Below, piece by piece: positions 54,427 to 63,988 of a stretch of 64,000 bases of DNA. A program made the position numbers and the translations under genes. Each line of letters opens with the position of its first letter. Within the stretch, counting starts at the first letter, position 1. The notes under the pieces are model-generated. The model saw only the letters and a list, made by a program, of their open reading frames with translations. It was not told where the DNA came from and did no database searches. Source of the DNA: Dermacentor variabilis (lineage: Eukaryota > Arthropoda > Arachnida > Ixodida > Ixodidae); contig NC_134572.1 in NCBI RefSeq assembly GCF_050947875.1, positions 118,892,709 to 118,956,708 of the forward strand, given 5' to 3'.

Positions 54427-55238
54427 TCAGCGGTCCTTGACTCCTGTCGCTAATACAGTGAACCCTTTCTTCCGTAACTCTGAAACGGTTCTGCGGCTAA
54501 CGTCCCTTGAGTTCATCGCACAGACAGGTGGAGATGTAAGGCCATGGAAGACAAGTTCGCCAAAGATGGTTTTCACTGTAGTCCATGAGAACATCTCGGA
54601 CACAAAGCTCATCTCTGTCTCTTTGATCCTTAAGGTGGCCTTTGTCCACTTAATGAGACGTCCCAGTCGTTCGTGCAGAACTGTTTCGTTCAATTTTTGT
54701 TTCAGACCCGTTGCTAAGTTTTTTATAGAGGACTGTAAATAATATATGAAGATGGGATCCGATGAGACGACAATAAGATGTCTCTTGAATCTTCTGTCCT
54801 TCTGAATGAGGCTGACGAATTCATCACGCAGTCCTCCAGGCGGCTTCATCTCCAGGATTGTGGCCATTTTTAGAGCTTCCAATGTGTCCAACAAGACACC
54901 AACCATGTTCGTGCTTGGTGCCACCCTGTTTGTAGAACAAATGGATCTCTTCAATGTTATTCTTATTCCTTTTGTGGTCATGCGACCCAATAAGTAAGCT
55001 CCGTCAAATCTCATTTGCTTGAGTTCGAGAGCACCCACTAGATCGTCCTCGTTCAGGTTCATATCGCAGGAAGTGGCAAAGATTTTGCCTCTTATGCCGG
55101 TCACATCCTTATCAAGCTTATTTCTCGGGCCAGAATCGCCTGAGTATCTCCCTCAACGACGAAGAGCCGGTTAAGAAGGGCAAGCAGGTACGAAAACAGT
55201 GTAAGGAAGGGCACGGCATACCTCAACTTCACCTCCAT
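54427..55238 (-). pseudogene. unrecognised 275-residue family, copy A (frameshifted)
   Basis: Aligns end to end with the intact copy at 58314-59141. The start ATG at 55238 opens MEVKLRYAVPFLTLFSYLLA. One base is missing near 55110-55118, so the frame reaches a stop after SLIR, while the rest continues in the frame open from 55104 (TGIRGKIFATSCDM...). The last codons differ by a CGA-to-TGA type change that would end the protein five residues early. Only 25 nt separate it from the upstream copy B. Confidence 0.75.
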
Positions 55239-55263
55239 TGTGAAGGTGATGATGATACCTTAT

Positions 55264-55929
55264 TTAAAGGCAGAAACTCTCTGTGAGAAAAAAGATAATC
55301 TCGCTTTCTTCGATGCGTAAGGCGGCCAGTGCCCACTTAATAAGCAGTCCCAGACGTTCTTGTAGAACCGTTTCGTTCAATTTTAGTGTAACTCCGGTTG
55401 CCAAGTTTTTTGTCGATGACTGTAACCAAAATATGAAGACGGGGTCCGATGATATGACGATAACGTGCCCCTTGAACCTTCTGTCCTTCTGAATGATGCT
55501 GACGAATTCGTCATACATTTCCCCAGGTGGCCTTATCTCCAGGATAGCGGCCATCTTCAGCGATTCTAGTGTTTCTAACAAGACACCAACATTCTTGCTG
55601 CTTGGTACAGCCTTGCTTATCGCACAAATAGATCTCTTCAATGTTATTCTGATACATTTCTTGGTCATGTGACCCAATAAGTACGCTCCATCAAATCGCC
55701 TTTGCTTGATTTCCTCGACTGCAGTGACCAGGTCGTCCTCATTCAGCTTCATCTTGCAGGATGTGGCAAAGATATTGCCCCTAATACCAGTCAAATCCTT
55801 AATCAGGCTTAGCTCCCGAGCTACAATCGCCTGAGGCTCTCCCTCAATGCTGATGAGTCGGTTTAGAAGGGTAAGCAGGTAACAGAACAATGTCATCAAG
55901 GGGACGCCATAGCGTAACTTTATCTCCAT
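55264..55929 (-). pseudogene. unrecognised 275-residue family, copy B (3' end replaced)
   Basis: A 221-codon open frame starting MEIKLRYGVPLMTLFCYLL. It matches the intact copy to about residue 210 (LAALRIEESE). The last 11 residues (IIFFLTESFCL) and the TAA are read from the upstream repeat of copy A, so the native C-terminal 65 residues are lost. The frame is uninterrupted and a shortened protein could be made. The N-terminal hydrophobic segment and the NET glycosylation sequon are kept. Confidence 0.7.
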
Positions 55930-56245
55930 TGTGAATTAAGCACCGATGGGCTGGTAGAAATCTTACTTGAAGTTGTTGTCGGCCACCACTCATCCAAACT
56001 CTTTTTCCAAGCAGCGACATCGAATGCCGGTGTTGCAAATAGGATGATGATGATGCCTTATTTAACGGCAGAAACCCACTGCGAGGGATAGGTCACGTAC
56101 CGAATGGTAATGTGATAGAAGAAGCAGCAACAGTAACAACAAGGGAAAGTAAATAAATAACCGAAGGTGAGAAAGAATTCGATCATAAATGAAATAAGAT
56201 AGTGCATAATAAGGTAGTCAGCCTTGCCTAGACAGGAATAATAAC

Positions 56246-57279
56246 ATGAACTTAAAAGGACAGACACCCGCTCAGAACATGAATCGAGATAACCCCGCTG
56301 ATGGAATGATTCCTTATCGTAGTGGCAAAGTGAGCCGTGTTTTTCTCATTAAACGACGATTTATGTTTGGCAGCGTCTCGTGCAACGTGCGGTTCCCCAG
56401 ACAACTCCAGACAGAATCGGCTCCTGCAACGCATGGAAGGGACGTCACTTTATTTTAACTAAAAACAATAGAAATATATCTACTGTTACTAAAGTACGTT
56501 GAGCTTGCAACGATGTGAAAGAGAGTGGTCTTAAGTGTTAATTAATGTGCACATTTGGTTTAATCACATCATCTTCACTATCAACTAAACTATCATGCGT
56601 TTCTGTGTGATAATAGCGTTCAATACTACAAGACCGCGAAATATCATGTTAGCTGTCAGGTGCCTGCATAGAAGAAAAGCAATTTTATTGAGCGTCTGAT
56701 CAACTTCCGGTTCCGATGCGATTGAGCGCGCGTCTTTTCCTGGCGCTCCGTTTCTCTTCGACGGTTACGCGCGCTGTTCGCGTTTCATATTCTGTTGCAT
56801 AACCTCTTCATCGGTGTCGCATCGGCCACGGCTGCATTGATGAACGACCCCGGGTCATCGAAGCTATCTCCATCTGACAACCGTGAAGTACACGAGGGAC
56901 AATCATCTTTGATGGCGCCAACCCAAGACACTGCAGCGAGGAAACTGCTACACAGCGTCCCGAAGGCATTCCGCAAGCGTCTACCACCGGACGCTCTGCT
57001 GGGATGTATGAAGTACGCTTTGAGCATGCTGCCGCTGACCAACAACATAGACGCGAACGCCAAAGACGAAAGAACAATCGGAAACCAGACGAACGCAGCC
57101 GCAGCCGCCACCGTCATCATAGAGACCGCACGCAAGTCCGTCAACGACGCCCAACGCGGTATCGAAACGAACGCGGCACGGCTCTTTCCCGTCATCGGTC
57201 TATGAAGACGCGTCCGCCCCTTCCAGCGACGAAGGCGATATATGCAAACACAAGCACCACCGACATCCTCAAGCCTGCA
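56246..57279. other. spacer of the inverted duplication, left part
   Basis: No gene assigned. A 136-codon frame (56795-57205, plus) and an arginine-rich frame (57004-57285, plus) overlap; neither resembles a family I know. GC content is higher than in the surrounding introns. Confidence 0.35.
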
Positions 57280-57940
57280 AGCTGATGTGGCAACGCCAGG
57301 TCCACCGTCACGAGGATGCTCGGGTGGCGGTTTGCGCGACCGACTGTCTTTTGACGCAGTACACCTTCCCTCACAAGCAAGAGGCTGTCATGAGTGCTAA
57401 GGTTCTGTCTAGACCCTATCTGTGATGGATGAAAGCGACCCTCTGTTTCTAGAAAGTGAGGTAAGCGTGTCAGGGGCATTCGCTCCGCCAGCTTACACGT
57501 ATAGTAAGTGTGAGAGATACAGGGCGCATGTTGGACAGTACATCTGGCTGTTTGTTTGGTTTCGGTATGGGTGTGACTATCGAATGCTTCCATCCTGCTG
57601 GGATTTCACCGTTGACCCATGCTGCGTTAATCTCATCGAGAAGTTGCTTCTTTGTGTATTCTTCAAGATTCCTCAAGGCCGCCCACGTCACGCCGTCATA
57701 TCCTGGCGCGCTGCGCGCGTTGATGGAAGAAAGTGCCTGTTCGAGCAGGAAGAGCGAGAATGGGGTCTGGATGCGCTCATCGGTCACAGGCGGCGTTTTC
57801 CGGTAAATTTCGGCGTTCGGAGGCGTCGACGGTTGGGGAAAAAACGTCTTCGCGGCATCATCTTGGAGCAGGCTGACTGACAGGCCAGTTTTGAGCAAGA
57901 TGTTTGAAATAGCGCTGCGTGTTTTACGCTGACCTGCCAT
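57280..57940 (-). mobile_element. LINE reverse transcriptase N-terminal fragment in the spacer
   Basis: Minus strand: LEQALSSINARSAPGYDGVT, EINAAWVNGEIPAGWKHSIV, PIPKPNKQP and MRPVSLT, then in another frame LAERMPLTRLPHFLETEGRF, SQIGSRQNLSTHDSLLL. These are the first RT blocks of Jockey/I-type LINEs. One frameshift lies near 57490. It is part of the 1.76-kb spacer between the inverted arms. Confidence 0.75.
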
Positions 57941-58157
57941 AGCCTTGAACGTGTGCTACACTTCGTGTAGGCCAGTCCTTTCGTTGAATGATGAGCACGC
58001 ATCCTGTCTAGGCAAGGCTGACTACCTTATTATGTACTATCTTATTTCATTTATGATCTTTTTTTCTCATATTCGATTATTTATTTACTTTCCCTTGTTG
58101 TTACTGTTGCTGTTTTTTTTTTTGTCATATCACCATTCGGTTCGTGACCTATACCTC

Positions 58158-58197
58158 GCAGCGGGTTTCTGCCTCTAAATAAGGTATCATCATCATC
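58158..58197 (+). promoter_or_regulatory. upstream block shared by the three gene copies
   Basis: GGGTTTCTGCC then TCTAAATAAGGTATCATCAT. The same block, minus strand, lies at 56043-56085 before copy B and 55248-55278 before copy A. TAAATAAG could serve as a TATA-like element about 130 nt before the ATG of copy C. Functional role is inference. Confidence 0.4.
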
Positions 58198-58313
58198 TTT
58201 GCAACACCGACATTCGATGTCGAACTGTTTGGACTAGTGGCCGACGACACTGTGAATGACAGCGTGAAGGGCGCGTAAGTACGCGTTATACAAAGCCTTC
58301 GCTCCTTCGCAAT

Positions 58314-59141
58314 ATGGAAGTGAAGTTCAGGTTTGCTGTTCCCCTGCTTACACTGTTCTACTACGTTATCACGCTTCTCAACCGGCTCTACGTCGTTGAG
58401 GGAGAGCCTCAGGCGTTTCTGGCCCGGGAAATAAGCTTGATCAAGGATGGGACAGGAGTTAGATGCAAAATCTTTGCGACTTCGTGCGATGTCAAATTGA
58501 ACGAGCATGATCTAGTGAGTGCTCTAGAAGAACTCGAGGAAAGGAGATATGACGGCGCATACTTACTGGGCCAAATGACAACTAAAGGTATAAGAATAAA
58601 ATTGAAGATATCTGCTTGTTCAACAAGCAAGACGGCACCAAGCACCAACAACGTTGGTGTCTTGTTGGACACCCTGGAAGCTCTCAAGGTGGCCGCAGTC
58701 CTGGAGATGAAAGAGCCTGGAGCACTGTATCACGAATTCGTCGGCTTAATTAAAAATGACAGAAGGTTCAAGAGGCATGTCATCGTCATCTCAGCTCACC
58801 CTATCTTCATCTACTATCTGCAGAATTCTATAAAAAACTTGGCAACGGGGCTAAAGCAAAAACTGAATGAAACAGTTCTGCACGAGCGGCTCCGACCTCT
58901 TATACAGTGGATACTGGCAGCCTTGAGGATCAAGGCAACGGAGATGACCTTCGTGTCTGAGTTATTCTCGTGGCATACAGTGAAAATCATCTTTGGTGAA
59001 CTTTCCTTGCATGGTGTTACATCTTCACCCGTCTGTGCTATGAAGTCAAGGGACGTAAGCCGCAGAACAGTGTCGGAACTGCGGAAGAAAGGGTTCACCG
59101 TGTTAGCGACAGGAGACAAGGACCGTCGAGATGAAGTGTAG
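58314..59141 (+). CDS. unrecognised 275-residue protein with N-terminal hydrophobic anchor, intact copy C
   Basis: I do not recognise the family. Residues 7-28 are hydrophobic (FAVPLLTLFYYVITLLNRLY), fitting a signal peptide or signal anchor. The rest looks like a mixed alpha/beta soluble domain with four cysteines (51, 58, 102, 241), a conserved RYDGAYLLGQMTTKGIRI block (78-95), VIVISAHPIFIYYLQ (156-170), an N-glycosylation sequon NET at 185, and a basic C-terminus (RRTVSELRKKGFTVLA). The ATG at 58314 is in good context (AATATGG) and matches the starts of copies A and B. Single exon. Upstream at 58158-58197 is a block shared by all copies. It may be a tick gene family or a mobile-element ORF; the sequence does not decide. 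Confidence 0.65.
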   Translation: MEVKFRFAVPLLTLFYYVITLLNRLYVVEGEPQAFLAREISLIKDGTGVRCKIFATSCDVKLNEHDLVSALEELEERRYDGAYLLGQMTTKGIRIKLKISACSTSKTAPSTNNVGVLLDTLEALKVAAVLEMKEPGALYHEFVGLIKNDRRFKRHVIVISAHPIFIYYLQNSIKNLATGLKQKLNETVLHERLRPLIQWILAALRIKATEMTFVSELFSWHTVKIIFGELSLHGVTSSPVCAMKSRDVSRRTVSELRKKGFTVLATGDKDRRDEV

Positions 59142-59192
59142 TTTACGTCGCGTCTTAAAACTCCCATTGTATCTAGTTGCAGGTGTGACCAG

Positions 59193-59262
59193 AGAATGTG
59201 ACAGTGTGACAGTGTGAGTTGACAGTGTGATGTAACAGTGTGACAGTTGCCGTTAGCAGTGA
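59193..59262. repeat. TGACAGTGTGA repeats downstream of copy C
   Basis: Five to six imperfect copies of GTGACAGTGTGA. The inverted counterpart (TCACACTGTCA) is at 54290-54365 downstream of copy A, with a slightly different number of units. Confidence 0.75.
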
Positions 59263-59603
59263 CATTTATTAAGATGAGGCTGCTCAGAAGAGCACAGTAA
59301 AGAGCGCTATGTGTGTGTCAAAATCCTTGACTGTCGTCGTCCTGTCGCGATGCGCTATGTTAGCACGTTCCCAACCAACTAGCCCACCAGCGTGCATTAG
59401 CTAAAAAAAAGCTGGAGGCGACTCTAATCCTTGACTTAGGTGTCTGGTAGTGGCGCTCGCACCTAGGCGTTGGTGTGCCTTGGTGTGTTCCTTGGATTAA
59501 CGTTGTGTTATTAACATTGGTTCGGTGGCTTCGTCGCCCACTTCCATAGCGAACGCGATGACCAAACAGAAATGGAATGAGCCAGCGAACGAGCGTCTGC
59601 ACC

Positions 59604-60247
59604 ATGGAGGAAGGAAACTGAGGAGAGGCCCTACCCCCTCCGCGCGCTAGGAGAAAATTGTGGATGAAATGACGTAGTAGGTTATCCTTTGTTATGCTGT
59701 TTTTTTTAAATTTCTTTGCTCTAGCGGCCCCGCCTTTCGGGCCACAATGGCGGCTTTGTTATTGTTCTGTGCGCTCACACGTGTTGCTCCGTAGGGTTCG
59801 TACCGTGGCAAAGGCGCCGTGCGGGCAGGTTTGCGTTGGTCTCCGTGTTTTGCTGCGCTGCGTTATCTGGACCTTGCTCTACCGGATGTTGCTGTGGCCA
59901 GGTGGGACAGGAGGAACTAAAGTTCGTGAAATGGACGCGCATGCAACGCTGTACGCAATGTACCGCGCCACGGCAACGGCAACGGACGAAGGAATATCCG
60001 CGGGAAATTTTTCCGTCTTTGGCGGAATCATGCTAACGGGCTAACGATTGTTTAGTATTGCTGCGGAGCGCGCGGGTCCGAGTAGCACGGTTGCGCTTAG
60101 CGCGGCGTGGTTTCGCGAGAAATGTAAACAAGAGAGGGGAGCTGGCCTGATAGGCGGAGCAACGCCATGAGCAACACCAACTTCCGGCTTCACTTTCGCT
60201 TTACAAAGAGTGACGTCACGGCGTCTCCCGAGTTTCCTTGCTCCGTG
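59604..60247. mobile_element. foldback element 1, nonautonomous, 9-bp target duplication
   Basis: The ends ATGGAGGAAGGAAACTGAGG and, inverted, CACGGAGCAAGGAAACTCGG form imperfect repeats of about 29 bp. It is flanked by GTCTGCACC at 59595-59603 and 60248-60256. 644 bp without coding capacity. Same family as 60462-60921. A 9-bp duplication suits the Mutator superfamily. Confidence 0.75.
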
Positions 60248-60461
60248 GTCTGCACCCTATGAAGCACAAAGGAGCAACCGATGACGTAGCGAAGGCCCCG
60301 CACACTCTCAAGTTCCAGCGATCGCCACAGAGGGCGAAAAATAAACCGCGGCGCGTTCCAGCATGAAGCACGACACGTTTATTTGAGGGATCGCAGCCAT
60401 AGAGTTTCCTACAAAAATTACTAGAGGGAACTCTGGCGCTGCAGTCGTTGTCCTACCATGG

Positions 60462-60921
60462 CACGGAGGAAGGAAACTAAGGAGAGGCCCTACCCCCTCC
60501 GCGCGCTAGGAGAAAAGTGTGGCGGAAATGACGTAGTAGGTTCTCATTTTTTTTGCTGCTTTATTATTTTTTTTGTTGTATGGCCACGCCTATTGGGCCA
60601 CAATGGCGGCGTTGTTCTGATTTTGAGCGCTCACACGTGTTGCTCTGGTAGGTTTCGTGCCGTGGCAAAGGCGCTGTGTGGGCGGGTTTACGTTAGTCAC
60701 CGTGTCTTGTTGCGCTGTGTTACCTGCACTGTGCTCTGCCGGATGTTGCGCGAGCGTGCGCGAAACCACGCGCAGCGCGGCGTGGTTTCGCGAAAGATGT
60801 AAACAAGAGAGGAGGGTGGCACAAAAGGCGGAGCATCGCGATGAGCAACGCCAACTTCCGGCTTCGCTTTTGCTTCACAAAGAGTGACGTCAGGGCCTCT
60901 CCTTAGTTTCCTTCCTCCGTA
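60462..60921. mobile_element. foldback element 2, nested, 8-bp target duplication
   Basis: 460 bp; the ends CACGGAGGAAGGAAACTAAG and, inverted, TACGGAGGAAGGAAACTAAG match closely over about 30 bp. The flanks are TACCATGG at 60454-60461 and 60922-60929. It is inserted into the left repeat of the Mutator-like element. It shares its ends and inner blocks (CCTACCCCCTCCGCGCGCTA, CACACGTGTTGCTC) with element 1. Confidence 0.8.
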
Positions 60922-61202
60922 TACCATGGGAATGATGGGAAGTACATGGATTTGTCTGATCTTCGTGCTTGTGGATTCAGACGTTCTTGTGGCTTTGTAT
61001 ATTACGCTGTATAAATCTTATTGTCGTATATTTCAGCGCAATCTATATTCTTCGAAGTGCAGAAGACGCCGGGAACGCGTACAATTGCTATTAATTGCAA
61101 CGATTTAGCTTGTCCAGGAGGGCCAAATCGAAACGCGCCAAGCGTCTCAAGGCACTGGCATGCCTGTGATAAATTCATAAGGGCGTTTCATTCGCCTGTT
61201 GA

Positions 61203-61283
61203 TACATGCGTCCGTGGCTTAATGGTTTCATATCAGTCTTCTGTGCTATAGTCCCTATGTTCGAATCCTGCCCTCGGGCAATT
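61203..61283 (+). other. tRNA-like relic inside the Mutator-like element
   Basis: It contains TGGCTTAATGG (A-box-like) and GTTCGAATCC (B-box-like) about 33 nt apart, but the T arm does not pair and no acceptor stem closes. It is a relic or SINE head, not a working tRNA gene. Confidence 0.4.
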
Positions 61284-61509
61284 TTAATGATGTTTATTTA
61301 ATTATTTGTTACGCAATACACCGTTGAAAATGACGAGTTTACGAAGTCACAAAGCCGCGTTTTAAGCCAAAAGGACGAAGTTTAGGCAAATCCATGTACT
61401 TCCCATCATAATTCCCATGCTGGGACAACCGCTTCCATTGCAGCTCCCGTAGACACTAGCGCCAGAGTTCCCTCTAGTAATTCTTGTAGGAAACTCTATG
61501 ATCGCAGCC

Positions 61510-61720
61510 GTTTAGGCGCAGGTGCGAGTAAGAGCGGACGCGAGAGAGAAAATCTGGGGGCTTTTGCTCTTTGAATATATGACTCTGCCTAGGCACTACG
61601 GAGGAGGTTTCTTCTGTGGCTTCTTAGCGCGTGTTGTAGCCGTTTGTCCCTAGGCGTGCCGGCATTGCGTAGTGAGGTCGAGTTGTGTTATTACGCTCGG
61701 ACGCCGGCTGCCAGCGCTGT
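61510..61720 (-). repeat. flanking repeat R, copy 2 (inverted)
   Basis: Continues the right arm of the inverted duplication after the inserted block. In reverse it matches 53880-54110 and 62480-62660 (AGAGCGG-CGCGAGAGAGAAA, GCCTAGGCACTACGGAGGAG). Confidence 0.7.
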
Positions 61721-62056
61721 AAACTAGGTGAAGCAGCGGGCACTGACGCCCGATTTGGCGACCGCTGTGTCGGACAGACTGTCTCGCACCTGCGGCGCTC
61801 CTGCTAAGTCAGTCGTGGCGGATCATGGCTCTCTCGCGCCTTGCGGCGATGTACCTTGTAAATAACTTCACAGATGTTTCTGTGAGAGCAGTAGCGACTA
61901 TAGTATAGCCCGGGCCGCATATATTGAAAGAAGTCGTGGGGCGCGGTAGTGCTGAATTTAGTGTCACAAGTTGGCGGCTGGACGTAACTATGTTTATTCA
62001 ATCGCGTTTTTTACTAATTGTAACAACGTGTCATTTTTCGCATTATTGGCCGCACC

Positions 62057-62670
62057 TCCAGGACACCAAAGCATCTAGAACCCCAACTGGTCCGTGGGTT
62101 GGAGCTCGCCGAGGCCTGCGCGTGCCAGGGGTGTAGGTCGGCTGTCCGCAGCCACTTTTTTTCTGCGAACAACCCCTGGCACGCTTCGGCCTCTGTGGCC
62201 CCAACCCACGGGCCTCCCTGCTTCCAGCTTTGATCCTCCCGCTAACCCTTGGTTGCCCTGGAGATCCTGCGCCGCCTGCTATATTATAAACTCAGGTGCT
62301 CTCCTGGAGCCTCCATTTGCCGGTTACATATGCCCTCCTGGATCAGTGCTTGTAAAATATTCCAATCTATTGCCGCGACGAAAAAAGCTACCCGCGACAT
62401 TACCCCTTAAGCCACAGCGATAACCAAATGGGGCGTCCGCGCCCACTGCCTCACCGCGCGGGCAGCCAGCGGCTTAACGTAAACAAACTCGACCGCACTT
62501 CGCAATGCCGGTATGTCTGGGGACATACGAATACAATGCACGCTAAGAAACCTCCTCTGCAGTGCATAGGCAGATTCATATATTCAAGGAACAGATGCTC
62601 CCAAATTTTCTCTCTCGCGCCCGCTCTTACTTGCGCCTGCGCACAAACGACTGGCGATCCCTCAAATGAA
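62057..62670 (+). repeat. flanking repeat R, copy 3
   Basis: Direct copy of 53100-54128 in two blocks. It includes an internal hairpin (GCCGAGGCCTGCGCGTGCCA at 62109 against TGGCACGCTTCGGCCTC at 62176) and, at 62641-62668, an unoccupied version of the site where the Mutator-like element sits in copy 2. Confidence 0.7.
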
Positions 62671-62771
62671 CTTCTCGTACATGAAGCGCGCAAGTGGAGC
62701 TCCTGTAATTGGTCGCATATTTTAATTTGTATTTCTTCTGCTAGGGGCGCTCAACACGGCTAAACATTAGC

Positions 62772-62803
62772 GTTCCTGTATATGCTGTGGCATATACAGG
62801 AAC
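62772..62803. repeat. perfect 14-bp hairpin
   Basis: Arms GTTCCTGTATATGC and GCATATACAGGAAC around a 4-nt loop (TGTG), flanked on both sides by TAAACATT (62761 and 62810). It could be a tiny foldback insertion with a duplicated target. Confidence 0.75.
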
Positions 62804-63420
62804 ACTACTAAACATTTGGTAGCTGAGCAGTGGTAGCATTGGTAGCTCAGTTTTCGCGGCACAGGGACGTGCTTTTTAGGGCTCCGTGGGGGCGACGAAA
62901 TCATATTTGTCCATGCTTTGAGCTTGCTTCTGGTTTTGATTTGCGATTGTTTTAGCCTTTAAATAATAATTGGTTAGTTTCCTTTTTTCTCTTTCTTCTT
63001 TTTCTTTCATTCTTTTGTCCCTCTTTCTTTCGTGCGCGAGGGCGTGTTTCGTGTACATTTGGTTTCGCAGGATAGTCAGAGCGTCCTTTCGCGCCACGTA
63101 CTGCAACATGGGCAACCGGGTTTGACGTTAAGTCTTTATAGCCTTTAAATAGTAGCTTGGAAGGGGCAAGACTAATAGCTATTAGTTGTTTTACTGTGTG
63201 TGTGTTGGTAGGAAAGTGACAGCGTGGCCGGGTGGTTGAACGCGTGCGAAAACGTGTCATACCTTAAGTCTGAGCGGCATTGATTGTTCTTAAATGGTTG
63301 GTGAGAACTACTTTGCGACATTCTGAGGATTTAAATCCTGTGCGTATCGGTTTTTGATAGAAGGCACATGCTCTGCATTATTATGGTAATATAGTATTAT
63401 AGTATTTGCAGTAGAAAAAG
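62804..63420. other. no gene seen; possible tRNA-like head at 63225-63320
   Basis: GTGGCCGGGTGGTTGAACGC near 63221 resembles the A-box end of a serine/leucine-type tRNA, and GAGGATTTAAATCCTG near 63322 is a poor B box, set too far apart for a tRNA. It may be a SINE head. Confidence 0.3.
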
Positions 63421-63429
63421 CCGGGCAAT

Positions 63430-63988
63430 GCATGGGAAGAAAGCCGGGAAAGCGTGAAGTGTGCGCGGGGTACGTGCCTCAAGGCAAGATGAGGGGACGG
63501 ATGAGAATGGAGAAGGAACCGAGTCAATCGGCACACACTCTGACGTCGATGCTAGTTTGGAGAAAATGGAAGCTTTCCAGGAAGAGCTTGTCAAACAGTT
63601 TGAAGAGCACAAAAATGAGCTAAACAGCTTGTGATGCACGGAGGTTAGTGGGAAAAAAGACGAAGCAGCCGAGGAAAAGCTGAACAGGGTCGCCAATGTG
63701 AACGACAATCGTCGTGACAATGGAACGCAGTCCCCCGAAGTGACAGGTAAGGGAGTGCTAGCAAAGTACGTGGAATGCGGGCGACGTGGTGACGGGTTAG
63801 CTGGAAAGAGCGGCACCTACCTTGAGGCCGCCACACGGAAAAAGCAGGAGCGCATGGATCAATGCCCTTTGTCAAGTCCGAATCACGCGGAAAAGGACAA
63901 AGGGAAGCAGGGAGAGGTAGGAGAGGGTGAAGGGGTGATTATCACCGGCTACTCAAACCTGGCTCAGAAGCAATTGCAGAGAGGGTGA
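63430..63988 (+). pseudogene. degraded coiled-coil ORF, probably retroelement ORF1
   Basis: Reading from the ATG at 63430 (MHGKKAGKA) there is a TGA at once, then a long continuous frame: DENGEGTESIGTHSDVDASL, a heptad-like EKMEAFQEELVKQFEEHKNE, a second TGA after LNSL, and KKDEAAEEKLNRVANVN on to KQLQRG. The acidic start, coiled coil and basic tail are common in ORF1 or gag proteins of retroelements. The family is not recognised, and sequence past 64000 is needed. Confidence 0.4.

Larger units (their letters stand above)
54122..56245 (-). repeat. left arm of a large inverted duplication
   Basis: The sequence matches 58008-59425 in reverse. Matching landmarks: CTTGCCTAGACAGG at the inner edge, the TATCATCATC/TAAATAAGG block, the gene copies, the TCACACTG repeats, and GGCGACCTTAAAG/GGAGGCGACT at the outer edge. 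This arm holds two gene copies in tandem where the right arm holds one. Confidence 0.8.
58008..59425 (+). repeat. right arm of the large inverted duplication
   Basis: Inverse of 54122-56245, with one gene copy. The outer edge at 59425 stops at AGCTGGAGGCGACT; the match then resumes at about 61510, beyond a 2.1-kb block of foldback elements. Confidence 0.8.
60399..61499. mobile_element. Mutator-like foldback element with long terminal repeats, 10-bp target duplication
   Basis: It begins ATAGAGTTTCCTACAA and ends with its inverse; 41 of the first 42 bases match. If the nested element at 60462-60921 and one copy of its 8-bp duplication are removed, the repeat extends, with gaps, to over 100 bp through CATGGGAATxATGATGGGAAG. 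The flanks are GATCGCAGCC at 60389-60398 and 61500-61509. The interior carries no ORF but holds a tRNA-like stretch. Long repeats and a 10-bp duplication point to a MULE derivative. Confidence 0.8.

Noticed and set aside
56795..57205. 136-codon plus-strand frame in the spacer of the inverted duplication
   Set aside because: An equally long frame lies opposite on the minus strand and another overlaps on plus; no motif decides between them.
61203..61283. Functional tRNA gene
   Set aside because: The T arm does not pair, there is no acceptor stem, and it lies inside a mobile element.
63397..63816. 139-codon minus-strand frame
   Set aside because: Serine/proline-rich shadow of the coiled-coil frame on the plus strand.
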